This document shows, piece by piece, positions 11,156-23,407 of a stretch of 64,000 nucleotides of DNA. A program made the position numbers and the translations under genes. The notes under the pieces were generated by a model that worked only from the letters and a program-made list of their open reading frames with translations, ran no database searches and was not told the origin of the DNA. Where the stretch lies: assembly GCA_030490835.1 (NCBI GenBank), contig CM059977.1, forward strand, positions 15,285,399 through 15,349,398, in the 5' to 3' direction. The stretch comes from Annona cherimola (Eukaryota; Streptophyta; Magnoliopsida; Magnoliales; Annonaceae). Numbering within the stretch: the first letter of the stretch is position 1; the number at the start of each line of letters is the position of its first letter.

Positions 11156-14094
11156 AATAGGTATTGGTAGCATCTGATTCATTTGTGTTGGAACATCTTC
11201 GCAAATACAAATGCATTTGTGTTTGTACAAGACAGATGGCTTCAGCCTCCTTTTTCCATCTTGGCTAGATCTGGAATGCGCTGAAAAATGACTTATTCAA
11301 CAACTATTGGGATTGAGTTACCTCAACATTTATCATCTTGCTTGTTATCTATCTGACCACTGCAAATTTCTACCCAAGAAATGAATCTTGATGTTCATGA
11401 TAAAGAAGCCCACTTCATGGGATGGTATACCTTTCTTTGAACCAGTGCCTAATCCCTTGATAGCATCTAATTTGTATAGGAAACAGATTCTGGAATTGAC
11501 TTTGATAGAGGAACCAAGTTCCTGTAAGTCCAGATTTGTTTGTGCCACTTCTTTGAAGCTGTTGGAGAAGAAGTATTTGAACAAGGGTTGGGGTCCAATC
11601 CTAATTTTCAGCGTCAAGGGAGGAGCTCAGTGAGTATGATGAACTTATTTGTTCTAAAGGTTCTGTTGTTTATGTAATCAATAGTGTTGAATATTTTGGA
11701 AGGCTTCAGACCACTATGTCGTCTATGCTTAATGCAGTTTATCTATCCGTCAGAGCACATTTTGCTGACGACTCCGATGGGCTGGTCTCCTTTCGCAGAA
11801 TATTAAGAGGCACTTGAAGCTACATCTTCAGCAGAGAAACAGGATCTTACGGAAGCACCAATTACTGCCCTCTGAGCTTCTCCTGATGATAAAGCATACA
11901 ATTTCATGATGAGTAGCATTACAAAACAGTTGTTCCTATGTTGATCAACAGTGTACAAGAAATGTTCATCTGACAAAAATAATATATACAGTGCAAGATG
12001 CATGGGTAGCGAAAGGGATGGCATATCTGTTTAAGCAAAGCATGCAGGTTGAAGAACTTGAGAACTTCTGATCAATTCCTGTGAATGGCCTAAATTCAGT
12101 GCGGCGGATTAACAGTGGAGAGGTGGTCCACTTGTGTTTGTTTCTGCAACTTCAAAAGATGTACATCATTCTTTTTTTATGGTAAAAGATGTACATCATT
12201 CTTATTTGACCACCAGACTACTGGATTCTGTGTTAAAGATAAAAAGTATAAAATTCAAGTTGTCATGTTAGAAAACAATGTATTCGGTGACTCTCCACTG
12301 ATATGGGTCATCTTAGTAATCAAATCTAGTTAACGAAAAGGATTTAGCCTTTGAAATAAATAGTATTTTATGATATTAAATGTTTCATCGGAAGGGTTAA
12401 GTCTTTAAGTAATCGGTGATTCAAATTGGGTGCTTAGTTAGGACGAGGTTTGACTCCAAAAAAAGGGATTCATAATTTGGTATGGCATGTCATTAATTAG
12501 ATCAGCCAAGTACCCGAATTTCCCCTTGGACGCTTGTCCTGAGATCTTTATAAGCCAGACAGTAGTGCTCTGGGCCTGGAAACAAGCTGTGGTTCAGTGG
12601 GAGACAATTACAACTGATAAACGGAGGGATATTGGCAGACAATTACAATTGATAAACGGAGGGATACATGCAGCAAGCTAGCGAGGGTCAGGTTCGCGAC
12701 TTTGTGGGCTACGTTGATTCCCTCGATGGGTCAGGTTCGCTTGGTTCTTAAGGGGTCGAGAGTGGTACAGGAGTGTAGAGCCTCAATCAATGTTTTCTTT
12801 GATAATGCTTCGGAGGGAAGAACAGGTTCTTCACGTCCAAGTCGACTACGTTGCGGTTCCTGAATCATACTCCATTAGAATTTAGAAAGAGGAGTCTTGG
12901 GTCATTTGATTCAGAAGGCTCTTTTTTAAAATGTACGAGTTCTTGAATGGAGAAAGATGGTTTTTGGAATGTTATCTAATCCAGCTGCGCTCGGTATATT
13001 TTTAGTGTCACAGAAATACACTGGCACTCATTTTGCTTTGAAGTGTTTTTAGTACAGCAGTTCACAGGGACATTTTGAATTTTTCATATGCTAAGGCTTA
13101 TCTGGATTTTGAGGTCATCTTGAATATATTTCGTCCAGGATGACCCATGCCGGATATTGGACCTCTTTGATGTCAGCCAATATGCCCTGAATTGGATATC
13201 TAGTTGCTGGGGTATGAGCAGCAGAGACTTTGGATTGCCTGCTATACTATTTTGATGGTGCAACGAGTGGTCCTCCCAATAGGGATTGAATGCTATCTCA
13301 GTGAACAGGAAAAATATATGTAAGTGCTTGTAGTTTCACTCACTCATATGTAGGATTATTGGATTCTTCTACAATTATTCTCTTTATTTGACAGTCATAT
13401 TTCTTCAACAAAAATTATTGAAATTACACATTCGTTAACTCATATTGAAAATATCAAGAAGAAAGCATTTTTTGAAATGATTTTGGAAGATAAGTGAGCG
13501 ACCATATATGATATGATCGTCTAACTTACACACACATATATATATATGTTCTTTCTAAACATATAAACAAAAATGAAATTTCGTCCACATGATGAGGCTG
13601 TTATAATGCAATACTTTTAGGAATCGTTGCCAACTGTCCTCCATTTCCACAATAAGGTAATGTTTGTGATTCAAAACCTTCAATATTTGTATCAATTGAA
13701 AATCTAAGTCGTATATCCTGCAGCATATGTGTCCGTCTATTTGGATTAGATCTTATTCTCTCGACATTGGGTTACACCATAACAAGTCATGATAGTTGCA
13801 TCCAAGTTTCATACCAGTTATGCGCATGGAACCAATATTTAACATCACTGTTGAGAATGTCCTTATTTATTCAACTTCATTTAATAACTATGGCAAACAT
13901 AGACTATTCACTACCTGGCTAGTATATTTCTAAAAGAGAAATGGATCCCTTGGCACTTTCGAACAACGGAAGGAGATACGATTGAAGGGGATCCTCAAAG
14001 TCGTGTATCACGCCAACATGCATAAGGACATTAAACAGCTAAGGAATATATGCAGCCTGGTAGCCCCGCTGCAAAACTCCATAACATCGTTGCA
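11156..14094. other. Spacer after the PPR gene, no supported gene
   Basis: The first part is presumably PPR 3'UTR. Frames at 11388-11633 (+) and 11345-11617 (-) are open but resemble nothing I recognise, and the plus frame lies within a few hundred bases of the PPR stop. At 12603-12672 a 35-base unit is repeated twice in tandem with few differences. A further short duplication of GATGTACATCATTCTT occurs near 12155 and 12187. From 13340 the sequence is AT-rich with an AT-dinucleotide tract near 13535. Confidence 0.5.
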
Positions 14095-14274
14095 TCACTT
14101 GCCAGGGTTGGCCAAAACAGTATCGTTGCAGCACAAGCCAATGATATCGTTGCAGCACCAGCTGGTCCACCTCTGCCGGTCAGGCCTTGTTGCACTGGCA
14201 ACAGCGCCTAAAATCACTACCGCTATCATCATCTTGGTCATGATGAGCACGATCGTCTCCACTGTAATTCCCAT
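14095..14274 (-). CDS. Candidate small secreted Cys-rich peptide (59 aa)
   Basis: The frame runs from ATG at 14274 to a TGA at 14097-14095. Residues 1-22 or so are hydrophobic (MGITVETIVLIMTKMMIAVV, then ILGAVASA), a good signal peptide with an ASA cleavage context. The remaining 35 residues begin TRPDRQRWTSWCC and hold two CCND blocks. A minus-strand TATA box, CTATAAAAGG, lies at 14363-14354, about 80 bases before the ATG. The space between is purine-rich, like a plant 5' leader. I recognise no family. The DNA at the stop is a third copy of the TGxTGCAACGAT repeat that encodes CCND, so the TGA sits where the other copies have TGC or TGT; a longer ancestral peptide is possible. Coding status is inferred from promoter plus signal peptide only. 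Confidence 0.4.
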   Translation of the reverse strand: MGITVETIVLIMTKMMIAVVILGAVASATRPDRQRWTSWCCNDIIGLCCNDTVLANPGK

Positions 14275-14353
14275 TTTGATTTCTTCTCTCTCTGATCTTT
14301 CTCTAATATTAATTTGAGGTGTGATTGAGATGATGGGGTAGCACACCTCCCGT

Positions 14354-14363
14354 CCTTTTATAG
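14354..14363 (-). promoter_or_regulatory. TATA box for the minus-strand peptide candidate
   Basis: The minus strand reads CTATAAAAGG, close to the ideal plant TATA box. A transcription start about 30 bases downstream, near 14330, would give a leader of about 55 bases before the ATG at 14274. Confidence 0.45.
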
Positions 14364-15500
14364 ACGGCCATCTTTCTATATGTTATTACGTCCTAGGAAG
14401 GCGACTTCAATCACACGTATATTGCCTGCCTGTTGGTTGGACGCTCCAAGCCTTCACGTATAATCCTTCCCTCACTTTTTCGTGTGATCAGAATCCCCCC
14501 ATGAATTGGATACAGCGGACAAAGTTATAAATTGAAAATTTTATGTGCAATTTATAACAAAAATGTATCAATGAGTCGAAAAATATGTGTCCATCTAACG
14601 ATTCAGATGATATGTGAAATCACGACAACCAATGTCGATGAGGGTCAGTTTGGTAACATAAGACGTTTTTTAAAAAAAAAAGTTAAAAAAATATTTTTGC
14701 GAAATTTTTGAAGAAGATTGCTGAAAATTTTTCTGAAGGAATAAAAAAAAATGATGTTATGTGATAGAAGTAATGATTAAAAATAAAAAGAATAAATATG
14801 AAATAGATAAAGTAATTGCATAAAAAGATTAAAAAATAATAGAAAGTAAACAATTAAATAGGCAAAATGTCAAATTATTTCACAAGATTTGTAATAAGGA
14901 GTGGACAATTTTTATATCAATTTTGGAATAACTCCTCCTGTTTAGAGGTATTTTGTGGGGTAGTTTCTCCTACAATTTTATTAAATAATTTAAATTTCAC
15001 ATGACTGAGTAGATTTTACTGGGGAGCGACGTTTAAATTTCTACATTAATTATTCATGTGGAGTAACGTGCGAATCATGCAGGCATTAGTTTCCATCTCA
15101 TCGGTTAACTTTATGGGAAGAGTCAATGGTATTAGTTTTGGCGATTCTTTCCAGACTCTTTCACGAACGGAAATGCCGGCTCCGGCCAAAGTGTTCAAGG
15201 TACTTATCAAAAGTTGCTTTTTTTTTTTTTTATTTTGTTTTTTTCAAACCACACCTTCTAGCCAGGTTTATAATATTATAATATATAACCATTTTTATAC
15301 GACAATTTAATAACTTGTTCTTTGTCATGTGATTGAAGCCTTTCCTTGTTACGTCCGGCCTGGAAACAACTACGGCTGACGTCGATCCAGCAGGTAAATA
15401 AAAACGATTAACGGTCCAGATAATCTTGCCGTTTATCCAGTTCATGAATAATCACATCATACAAATAGCGTCCACTCCAAAGTGTGTGTGTGTGTGTATG
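14364..15500. other. AT-rich spacer with MITE-like sequence and possible exon remnants
   Basis: About 14640-14990 is AT-rich and shares wording with the Tourist-like MITEs elsewhere in the window (for example the GAAGTAATGATTAAAAATAAAAA context), so it is probably a decayed relative. At 15056-15199 and 15340-15393 two short open segments are joined in frame by a good GT-AG pair, but the predicted peptide is not one I recognise. Confidence 0.4.
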
Positions 15501-15508
15501 CTATATAG
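15501..15508 (+). promoter_or_regulatory. Putative TATA box of the SDR gene
   Basis: CTATATAG lies 51 bases before the ATG at 15559, just after a TG dinucleotide run at 15482-15497. It is the only TATA-like element at a sensible distance and would give a leader of about 25 bases. Confidence 0.4.
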
Positions 15509-15558
15509 TGCTTGTATGCGAGCTGCTCTTTGCCAAAGTAAATTCAATTGAGAGAAAT

Positions 15559-16941
<1,383 letters not shown>

Positions 16942-17297
16942 CTAGCATGCGAAAACTACTGCTGCCCTTTTCCTTCTCTCTGTCAGTAATTTATCCAACT
17001 ATTGTTGCTTAATTAGGTAACTACTGGAATGAATAGAATTTTTAGTTTGGCACGCGCAAAGAAACCAGACTAATTTTTATAATTCCTGTCCTTAATTGCA
17101 TCTCGGACTCTGTAAGGTTTCAATTTGAAACTGGAACTGCATGGATGGAAATAGTATTACTTGGATAATGTGGCTCATGGTTCAGTGATGAAGTTCTTAA
17201 TTTGAAGAGCTCTTTTTAAATTTCTTTCGTAACCAATAATTTTTCCATATTTACTTTTCTACCGCTGAGCAAATTCAGTGACCTAGCTAGCATTGAA
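16942..17297. other. SDR 3'UTR and short spacer
   Basis: Probably the 3'UTR of the SDR gene followed by AT-rich spacer. No gene or repeat boundary was recognised. Confidence 0.5.
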
Positions 17298-17903
17298 GGG
17301 GCGTTATCCCATGCACCGGGAAGCATTGAAGTTAATCTAAGTATATTTAATAACATATCAAATTACTAAAAATATTATTGATTTTTAAAAATCCAAAAAA
17401 ATTATTTAAAAGTTTTCAAAATGGTAAAAATTAATATACATGTTAAATACATTTATCGATAATTTTATGAAAATTTTTTAAAAAATAAAAAATGAATGAA
17501 ATACACCTGAGAGCATTGAGCTTCAATGCTCCCGGTGCATAGGATAACAGGTTGCAGTTGTATGCACCCGCTCAATGCACCCGGGTATGAGCGGGTGTAT
17601 ACAACCATTTTTTTAAATTTTTTTTATACAACGGTTAATCTAAGTGTATTTAACATACGTATCAATTTTTACCAATTTTAGATATTTTTAGATATTTTTA
17701 AAAATTAGTGGCATTTTAGTAATTTTAAATTACTAAAAATGCAACAGATTTTTAAAAATCTAAAAAAAATCTAAAATTCTTCAAAAATGGTAAAAATTGA
17801 TGCATATGTTAAATACACTTAGATTAATAACTTCATGAAAAAAATTTCAACAAAAATTAAAAAATAGGTGTAGTACACCCAGGTGCATTGAGGATAACAC
17901 CCC
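17298..17903. mobile_element. Composite MITE-like element with GGGGYGTTATCC ends
   Basis: The left end reads GGGGCGTTATCCCATGCACC and the right end, inverted, GGGGTGTTATCCTCAATGCACC. An inner inverted copy of the left end lies at about 17520-17549, so the left 250 bases form a unit by themselves. A perfect-arm palindrome, ATGCACCCGCTCA against TGAGCGGGTGTAT, sits near 17560-17603. The interior holds an inverted A/T-rich module with the sense GTAAAAATTGATGCATATG. The flanks AGCATTGAA and GATATTGAA differ only by transitions and could be an aged 9-bp target duplication, which would suit a Mutator-like origin, but that is tentative. No coding capacity. Confidence 0.6.
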
Positions 17904-18642
17904 GATATTGAAAGGCCACTAAACTATTAAACTATGCTCTAAATAAAATTCCAACACCTCGATCAATCAGAAGGGCAAGCTAGCTATTCATTTTAGCAGC
18001 AAACAAAAATTTCCATGCCATTTCAATGGGTGGTTTTGCATACTTAGCAACGTAGTTTTGGAAAAATTGCAAGTGTATTTTTTAATTTCATAAAATTAAT
18101 AATATCAAATACACCTATAATATTTGCAAAATTGCAAATGTATCCTTACTAGTACGATTTCACAAATGTTATCTTCAATAAAATGATGAAAATGCATATA
18201 TCAATAATAAATTAATCACTAATGTTACTATTTTTTTTATTAAAATATTTATTTATAAGTATTATTATTTTATGGTATATTTATTATTTGCAAAGATTTT
18301 TACAACACTTATAACAAAAATAATTGTTATGAATAATAAATTTACTGTAATATATATTAATATGAGCATTTTCATTATTTTTATTGCAAAAAGTTAAACT
18401 ATGGTCCATAAAGTCCTAACAATATATATATATATATTTTTTCCATTTTAAGTAAATATTGCAGGATGCTTTATACTTTTATGAAAATATGTAAAATCAA
18501 GAGACACAACAACAATTGCACAAATTAAGCACGGATGCGAAAGTTACTAAAATCTACTTCATGCTATTTTCACAATTTCATTTAAGAATATGCTTAGACG
18601 AAATAAAGCATGTATTTATAATGAAATTGAAAAGCAACTAGT
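17904..18642. other. AT-rich spacer
   Basis: Very AT-rich sequence with an AT-dinucleotide tract near 18422-18438. It contains phrases also found in the long-TIR elements of this window. No gene seen. Confidence 0.5.
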
Positions 18643-19116
18643 GGGCAATTTGTGTTTTAGACCCTCTAACTTTGCAATATTGCATTTTAAACTCTGAGGT
18701 TTGTGTTAGCAATAACATTTTAAATCCTATGAACTTTGGATCTTTGCATTTCAGATCCTCAGCCCCAACAGCATTAAAAATTGCCATTAAAATTTTATAA
18801 CATGTCTAAAATACCCTTTGCATTTTAAATCATGTAAAGTTTAATTTAAACTCTTTCCTCACAGTGCTCATGGTGTTAAAAAATACTGTTAAAATTTTGA
18901 TTTGGTATTATCATTTTAAACCATGTGAAGTTTTATTTAAAATGTAAAATACATTTTAGATATTTTATAATATTTTATCAGTAATATTTAACACCGTTAG
19001 AGTCGAGAGTCTAAAATGTAAAACTAAACTTTACATGATTTAAAATGTTAATACGTAAACATCATGATTTAAAATAAAAATACATAAAATTAGAGAGTTC
19101 AAAATACAAATTTTTC
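18643..19116. mobile_element. Decayed long-TIR element, relative of the 28.3 kb element
   Basis: The left arm reads GACCCTCTAACTTTGCAATA with later CATTTTAAA blocks; the right arm carries the inverted counterparts (TCTAAAATGT, AATGTTAATACGTAAACATC). The same left-arm phrases begin the element at 28299. Arms are diverged, the centre is short, and I could not fix a target duplication. It has no coding capacity. Confidence 0.55.
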
Positions 19117-19736
19117 ACAACCTATCACATGTTTAACATTATTTGTTTTATTAGATTATCTTTATTATTTTAAAAAATTATCAAAAAAAAGCTGAGCTGG
19201 AATAGTGAGTAGGTTGTATTTTTAAATACATAAAGGAAGTTGATCATTTACAACTAGTCGATAATAATGGCAATTTTCGATCGATCATTAAACACATTTG
19301 CTAGTCGACCGACAGTTGATGTGGGGAAAAATCAACATTTTTGCATGCAATTGACATCTGTTTTGGTTAAAATTGATGGCATGGCAGTCTGGAAAATTAG
19401 AGGTAAAATGTTATGGGTGTCCAGAGAATTTTTGAAATATTATTAGCGTGAAAGAAATAATGGCCAAATGTTATGCGTATGAGAAGAATTTTTTTTTCAT
19501 TTGTTTAAAAATTATAAACCTAGATATATATTATCTCGAAACCAAGATTTATCTAGACATGTTTGTTTACCACAACGTTTTAAAAAAATTTCTTATATCC
19601 AAAACATTTTTACCTTAAATTTCTACTATATTCATATTATCAAAACAACCATTAACTACCCATTGGAAAGACAATCTTACCCTTCGAAAAATTTTTAACC
19701 AAGATAATTCAACCTTTATATAACTCAATTTATGTT
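19117..19736. other. AT-rich spacer left of the solo LTR
   Basis: No gene is supported. The phrases AAATGTTATGCGTATGAGAA here and AAATGTTATACGTATATGAG near 21750 are similar and in the same orientation, so both may derive from one repeat family that flanked the later LTR insertion. Confidence 0.4.
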
Positions 19737-19879
19737 AGTAATGTTGGAAATATGTGGAAAACTAGCTAAATCTATGTTTTGATGATTAACAAATCAATTT
19801 GAGTAAGTCTTGGCTACTAACATGTTTGTGGAAATGTTTAAGACATATACATTTGAAGAAAACAGAGCATGAAAGGCCA

Positions 19880-20160
19880 AGTCGTTCCCCAAGTCGACTC
19901 CAAGATCGACCTCAAAGAGCCAAAACCGTCCAGAGTTGAAAATGGGAGAAGAGCAAGTGAAGTCGCAGGCTAAGTCGACTCCACTTGCGACTTGGGAAGT
20001 CAAGTCGCAGACGAAGTCGACTCCAGCATCGACTTCAGACGGGACGTTCACTCCAGAGCTGAATTTGAGATGGAAGAATGCCGAAGTCGCAGTCGAAGTC
20101 GACTCCAGTTGCGACTTGGGCGAAGTCGCGGACGAAGTCGACCCCAAGTGCGACTTGAGG
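19880..20160. repeat. GTCGAC-centred minisatellite inside the solo LTR (block 1)
   Basis: Units of the type AAGTCGACTCCA...TGCGACTTGGG recur with spacing of roughly 35-60 bases and small differences. AAGTCGACT and its partner GCGACTTGGG are partly complementary, so single-stranded copies could pair with each other. Frames across it look like Lys-Ser-rich protein only because of the repeat. Confidence 0.75.
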
Positions 20161-20564
20161 TCTTCAAAGATCAAAGATACGTTTTCAAGCTCATTTCAAG
20201 AATCCACTTGAACTTTCACTAATCCAAATCAAGATGCAAACACATTTATCTCTAGTTCAAAGCAAGGATTCAAGTTCAAGATGAAATCAAGTCATGAAGA
20301 CCAAATGAGTCCAATGCAAAGCAAGGTGCATGAATCAATCATGCAAAGATCAAACTTTCTTCAGATTCTCAAGTTTCAAGCTAATCCAAGAAGAATCAAA
20401 GTCAAGCTCCTCAAGATTCACAAAGACTACAAATAAGTGAAGTCATTCAAGTATGAGGAATTATTTCAGAATGAAAATGATTAAAGGAAACAAGCCAAGC
20501 AAGATAGAGGAAGATCAAATGAAGATCAAAGCATTTTTAGCAAAGATCGAGTCAATTCGCAACC

Positions 20565-20820
20565 CAAGTCGACTCCATGATCGACTTGAGTTGAAGACTA
20601 AAGCCAAGTCGACCCAAGACTCAAGACTCGGAACTTGAAGAGGTGAAGTCGCACCCGAAGTCGACTTCACCTGCGACTTGGGTCAAGTCGATACCCAAGT
20701 CGACCCGACCTGGAACTTGAAGTCGCTACGGAGAAGCGAAGTCGCACCCGAAGTCGACTCCATCTGCAACTTGGGCGAAGTCGCATCCGAAGTCGACTCC
20801 ACCTGCGACTTGGGTCGCAA
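20565..20820. repeat. GTCGAC-centred minisatellite inside the solo LTR (block 2)
   Basis: The same unit as in block 1, with GAAGTCGCACCCGAAGTCGA and close variants occurring three to four times in a near-tandem run. It is separated from block 1 by about 400 bases of AAGATCAA-rich sequence. Confidence 0.7.
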
Positions 20821-21539
20821 CGGTCGGAATTTATTCGAACGTTGGAGCATTAAATGTGCGCCACCTACCTTCTAACGTTCGGATTCCCTCCAAAATTATA
20901 AAAGGCATTCATGGTGAACGAGGGAAGTAGCTGAGAATCATTAAGTGTGCTTAACTCCTATATTCAAGAGCTCTAAAGAGATCAAGCCATTCAAAGAGGA
21001 AGAACTTTGTTTCAAGTTGCAAGAGCTACATTTCTGAATCTTCAAAGCCTACATTACAAGTTCTTCTCTGCGCCAATTTATTTCTACACATCTGTAAAGT
21101 GTAGACTTCTTCTGTTATTTCATTTGTTGTATTGAACTTGATTTAGTTTGAGGAACTAAGATCAAGTGTAAGCAAAGTAGTGTGTGATTGGAGTGGAACT
21201 CATCACCTACTTGTGCTGTGTTTTGAGGCCCCCTAGAGCTGGAATCTAGAAGAGAGCAGTGACTCTAATTATATTGAGAGAATATAATAGTGGAACCCAA
21301 GTCACAAGGAGTGTGAGCTTGGAAGAGTGGAGTAGGGAGGTTGCCCGAACCACTATAAAAATCCTGTGTGCTTGATTTATACTTCTGCCATTTACATTAC
21401 ATTGCTTTCCATTTCGTTTCTTCATTAAGGGGACTGGATTAATCCGGGGTTAAATTTCTGTTTAAGATATAAATTTTTAAAATACCCAATTCACCCCTCC
21501 CCTCTTGGGTTTTGCCATCAACTCGGGACCAACAAGTAA

Positions 21540-22870
21540 ATTATTAATGTCACATCAAATGATTCAAGTATTATATTAAGACTAAGTCATTTTAATTACA
21601 AAATTGTAAAGAGGAAAATTGTGCTTTTAATAAGATAGATAATGACTGTTGTGTTAGGATGAGTATAATAAAAAATTTAAGGTGAAATAATATAAATAGA
21701 AAAAGAATTAATAAAAGGTTACGAGTATATTAGAAATTAAGAAAAAAATGTTATACGTATATGAGAAAATTTCCTTACTTCTGCACGCAACATTAACAAA
21801 TTAGCGGGCCCTTGCTTTTATCCCTTTGGTTGCTCATGTATGAACTATGAACTGCTTAACTGTCCATTTGTTTTACATTATTAAAGCATATATAATGAAT
21901 TTTGAGATGAAATTTCCGTCAAAAAGAAAAATGTGAGATACATACAAGATAAACTAATGTGCTACTGTAGCATGTGTGTGAACGCACTGCGATATGCCCG
22001 ACTGGTAGGCCTAATAATTTTGCAATAATAAATTAAAAACAAAAAAATCATACCAAGTATTTGCTACACTTTTACCCAAATAAATGTGAACATTTATGAC
22101 AATAAAATGCTAGAATTAAAGGAACCAAAACGAGTTGTTACACCCATACTAATTTTAATGAAATTTGGAGCAGACTATATATTAGATCAAAAGGTAACAA
22201 AATATCAATAATTATTTCATATTTTGATGAATGGGACCGAAAAACAAATGGATAAATTTTATAAAAGCGCAGAAAAGATCAGTTTGTACCATTTTCTAGC
22301 ATAAGTGTATGAAAAGATTTGACTGTGATATTAGAATCCTCAGTCAATCACGATTTTTGATGTTTCACGGAATATACAGCAACCAATATTTAATATACGA
22401 TGCCCTCATCAAAAAAAAAAAAAAACTTTAATATACGATGCAATGAAAGAAGAAATAATATATATAAAAAAAAATGAAAGAAGTAATGAGACTTTGTCTC
22501 AAAAAAAGAAAATTAAACTGTAGGTTATCTTTCGATCCTTTCTCCACTGATTATTGACTACAGTAGGTGGTGTTACAAGTTACAACTGCACACAGGCTCA
22601 GAAACCCCTACCCATGATTTTTATATGTCTAGCTTGTCACTTTGCAATCGTTAATGGGAAGGTCCCTTCCTACCTTGGTTTGATCGGTTCGTTCATCATG
22701 TGAGCGATGCAATGCACACTATCATGGAATTTTTTTTTTTTACTGTTTTGTCAGCTTTTGATCATTTGTTCCATCCTCTTATGCCGTTTACTGTAGCCAA
22801 ATTTCGTTGATCTTTTATAACTATCCATTTTCGAAACATCTTTAAACAATGTTGTCTATAGCTACACATG
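21540..22870. other. AT-rich spacer
   Basis: No gene recognised. An A tract near 22409-22424 and AT-rich simple sequence are the only notable features. Confidence 0.5.
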
Positions 22871-22874
22871 TACT

Positions 22875-23003
22875 GGGAATCCGGTCAATTAGCCTACGGG
22901 CGTTGCGAAATGAGAATGCAGACCGTCTGTTCGAACCCGCGTTGAAATTGTTTGAGGTTGTTTCCAGCTAGGATGTCTCCTCTCTCAAAATTTTTTTTTT
23001 TTA
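22875..23003 (+). mobile_element. Possible tRNA-derived SINE
   Basis: TAGCCTACGGG resembles a pol III A box, and TGTTCGAACCC, about 28 bases later, is a close B-box match. The segment ends in a T run (about 22990-23001). A-box to B-box spacing fits a tRNA-derived SINE head. No target duplication was found and it lacks the Au SINE sequence seen at 50.7 kb. Confidence 0.35.
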
Positions 23004-23407
23004 TTTTTATTTTCAATCAATATTATACGATTTCTTTCCGTACAAATTTTCTTTATTTTAAATGAGAGTCTATTGAAAACGGGATTAAAAAAATTATATT
23101 GAAAATGAAAAAAAGGTTATTTATCTTTTTGGATGGAAAAATTACTTTTGTGAGATGGAAGATTCAATTCCAAGTTCCCCCTAAATAATCAAACATCAAA
23201 CCAATTCGATCTAACTGGAACGAAGCGTGGCAAACATGCGAATATATCTGGCACCAAATGAAGAATTGACAACGACATAAGAAAGAAATCTTCCCGTTCC
23301 ACATAAAGTTCTCACTAGCTGCTCAGAACATGAAGGTGAAGAAATTAACTAAACATGGGCCTCGAAAATCTCTGATTTCGACATGAATTAGACCATATAT
23401 ATATATA
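23004..23407. other. Spacer and pseudokinase-gene 3'UTR
   Basis: AT-rich spacer; the part next to 23407 should be the 3'UTR of the minus-strand receptor-like gene. An AT tract lies at 23396-23408. Confidence 0.5.

Larger units (their letters stand above)
19742..21534. mobile_element. Solo LTR, Copia-like, with intact target duplication
   Basis: A 1,793-base block starts TGTTGGAAAT and ends GGACCAACA, giving the TG...CA termini and short TGTTGG/CCAACA inverted ends of a retrotransposon LTR. It is flanked by a perfect 5-bp duplication, AGTAA, at 19737-19741 and 21535-21539. No primer-binding site, gag-pol or second LTR follows, so this is a solo LTR left by recombination. The 3' part holds CAATTCACCCCTCCCCTCTT, a sequence style I associate with long LTRs of plant Copia (SIRE/Maximus) elements; that assignment is from memory. 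The perfect duplication suggests fairly recent insertion. Confidence 0.85.

Noticed and set aside
19794..20222. Overlapping 76-126 codon frames rich in Asp, Val, Ser and Thr
   Set aside because: They are products of the GTCGAC repeat inside the solo LTR and occur on both strands.
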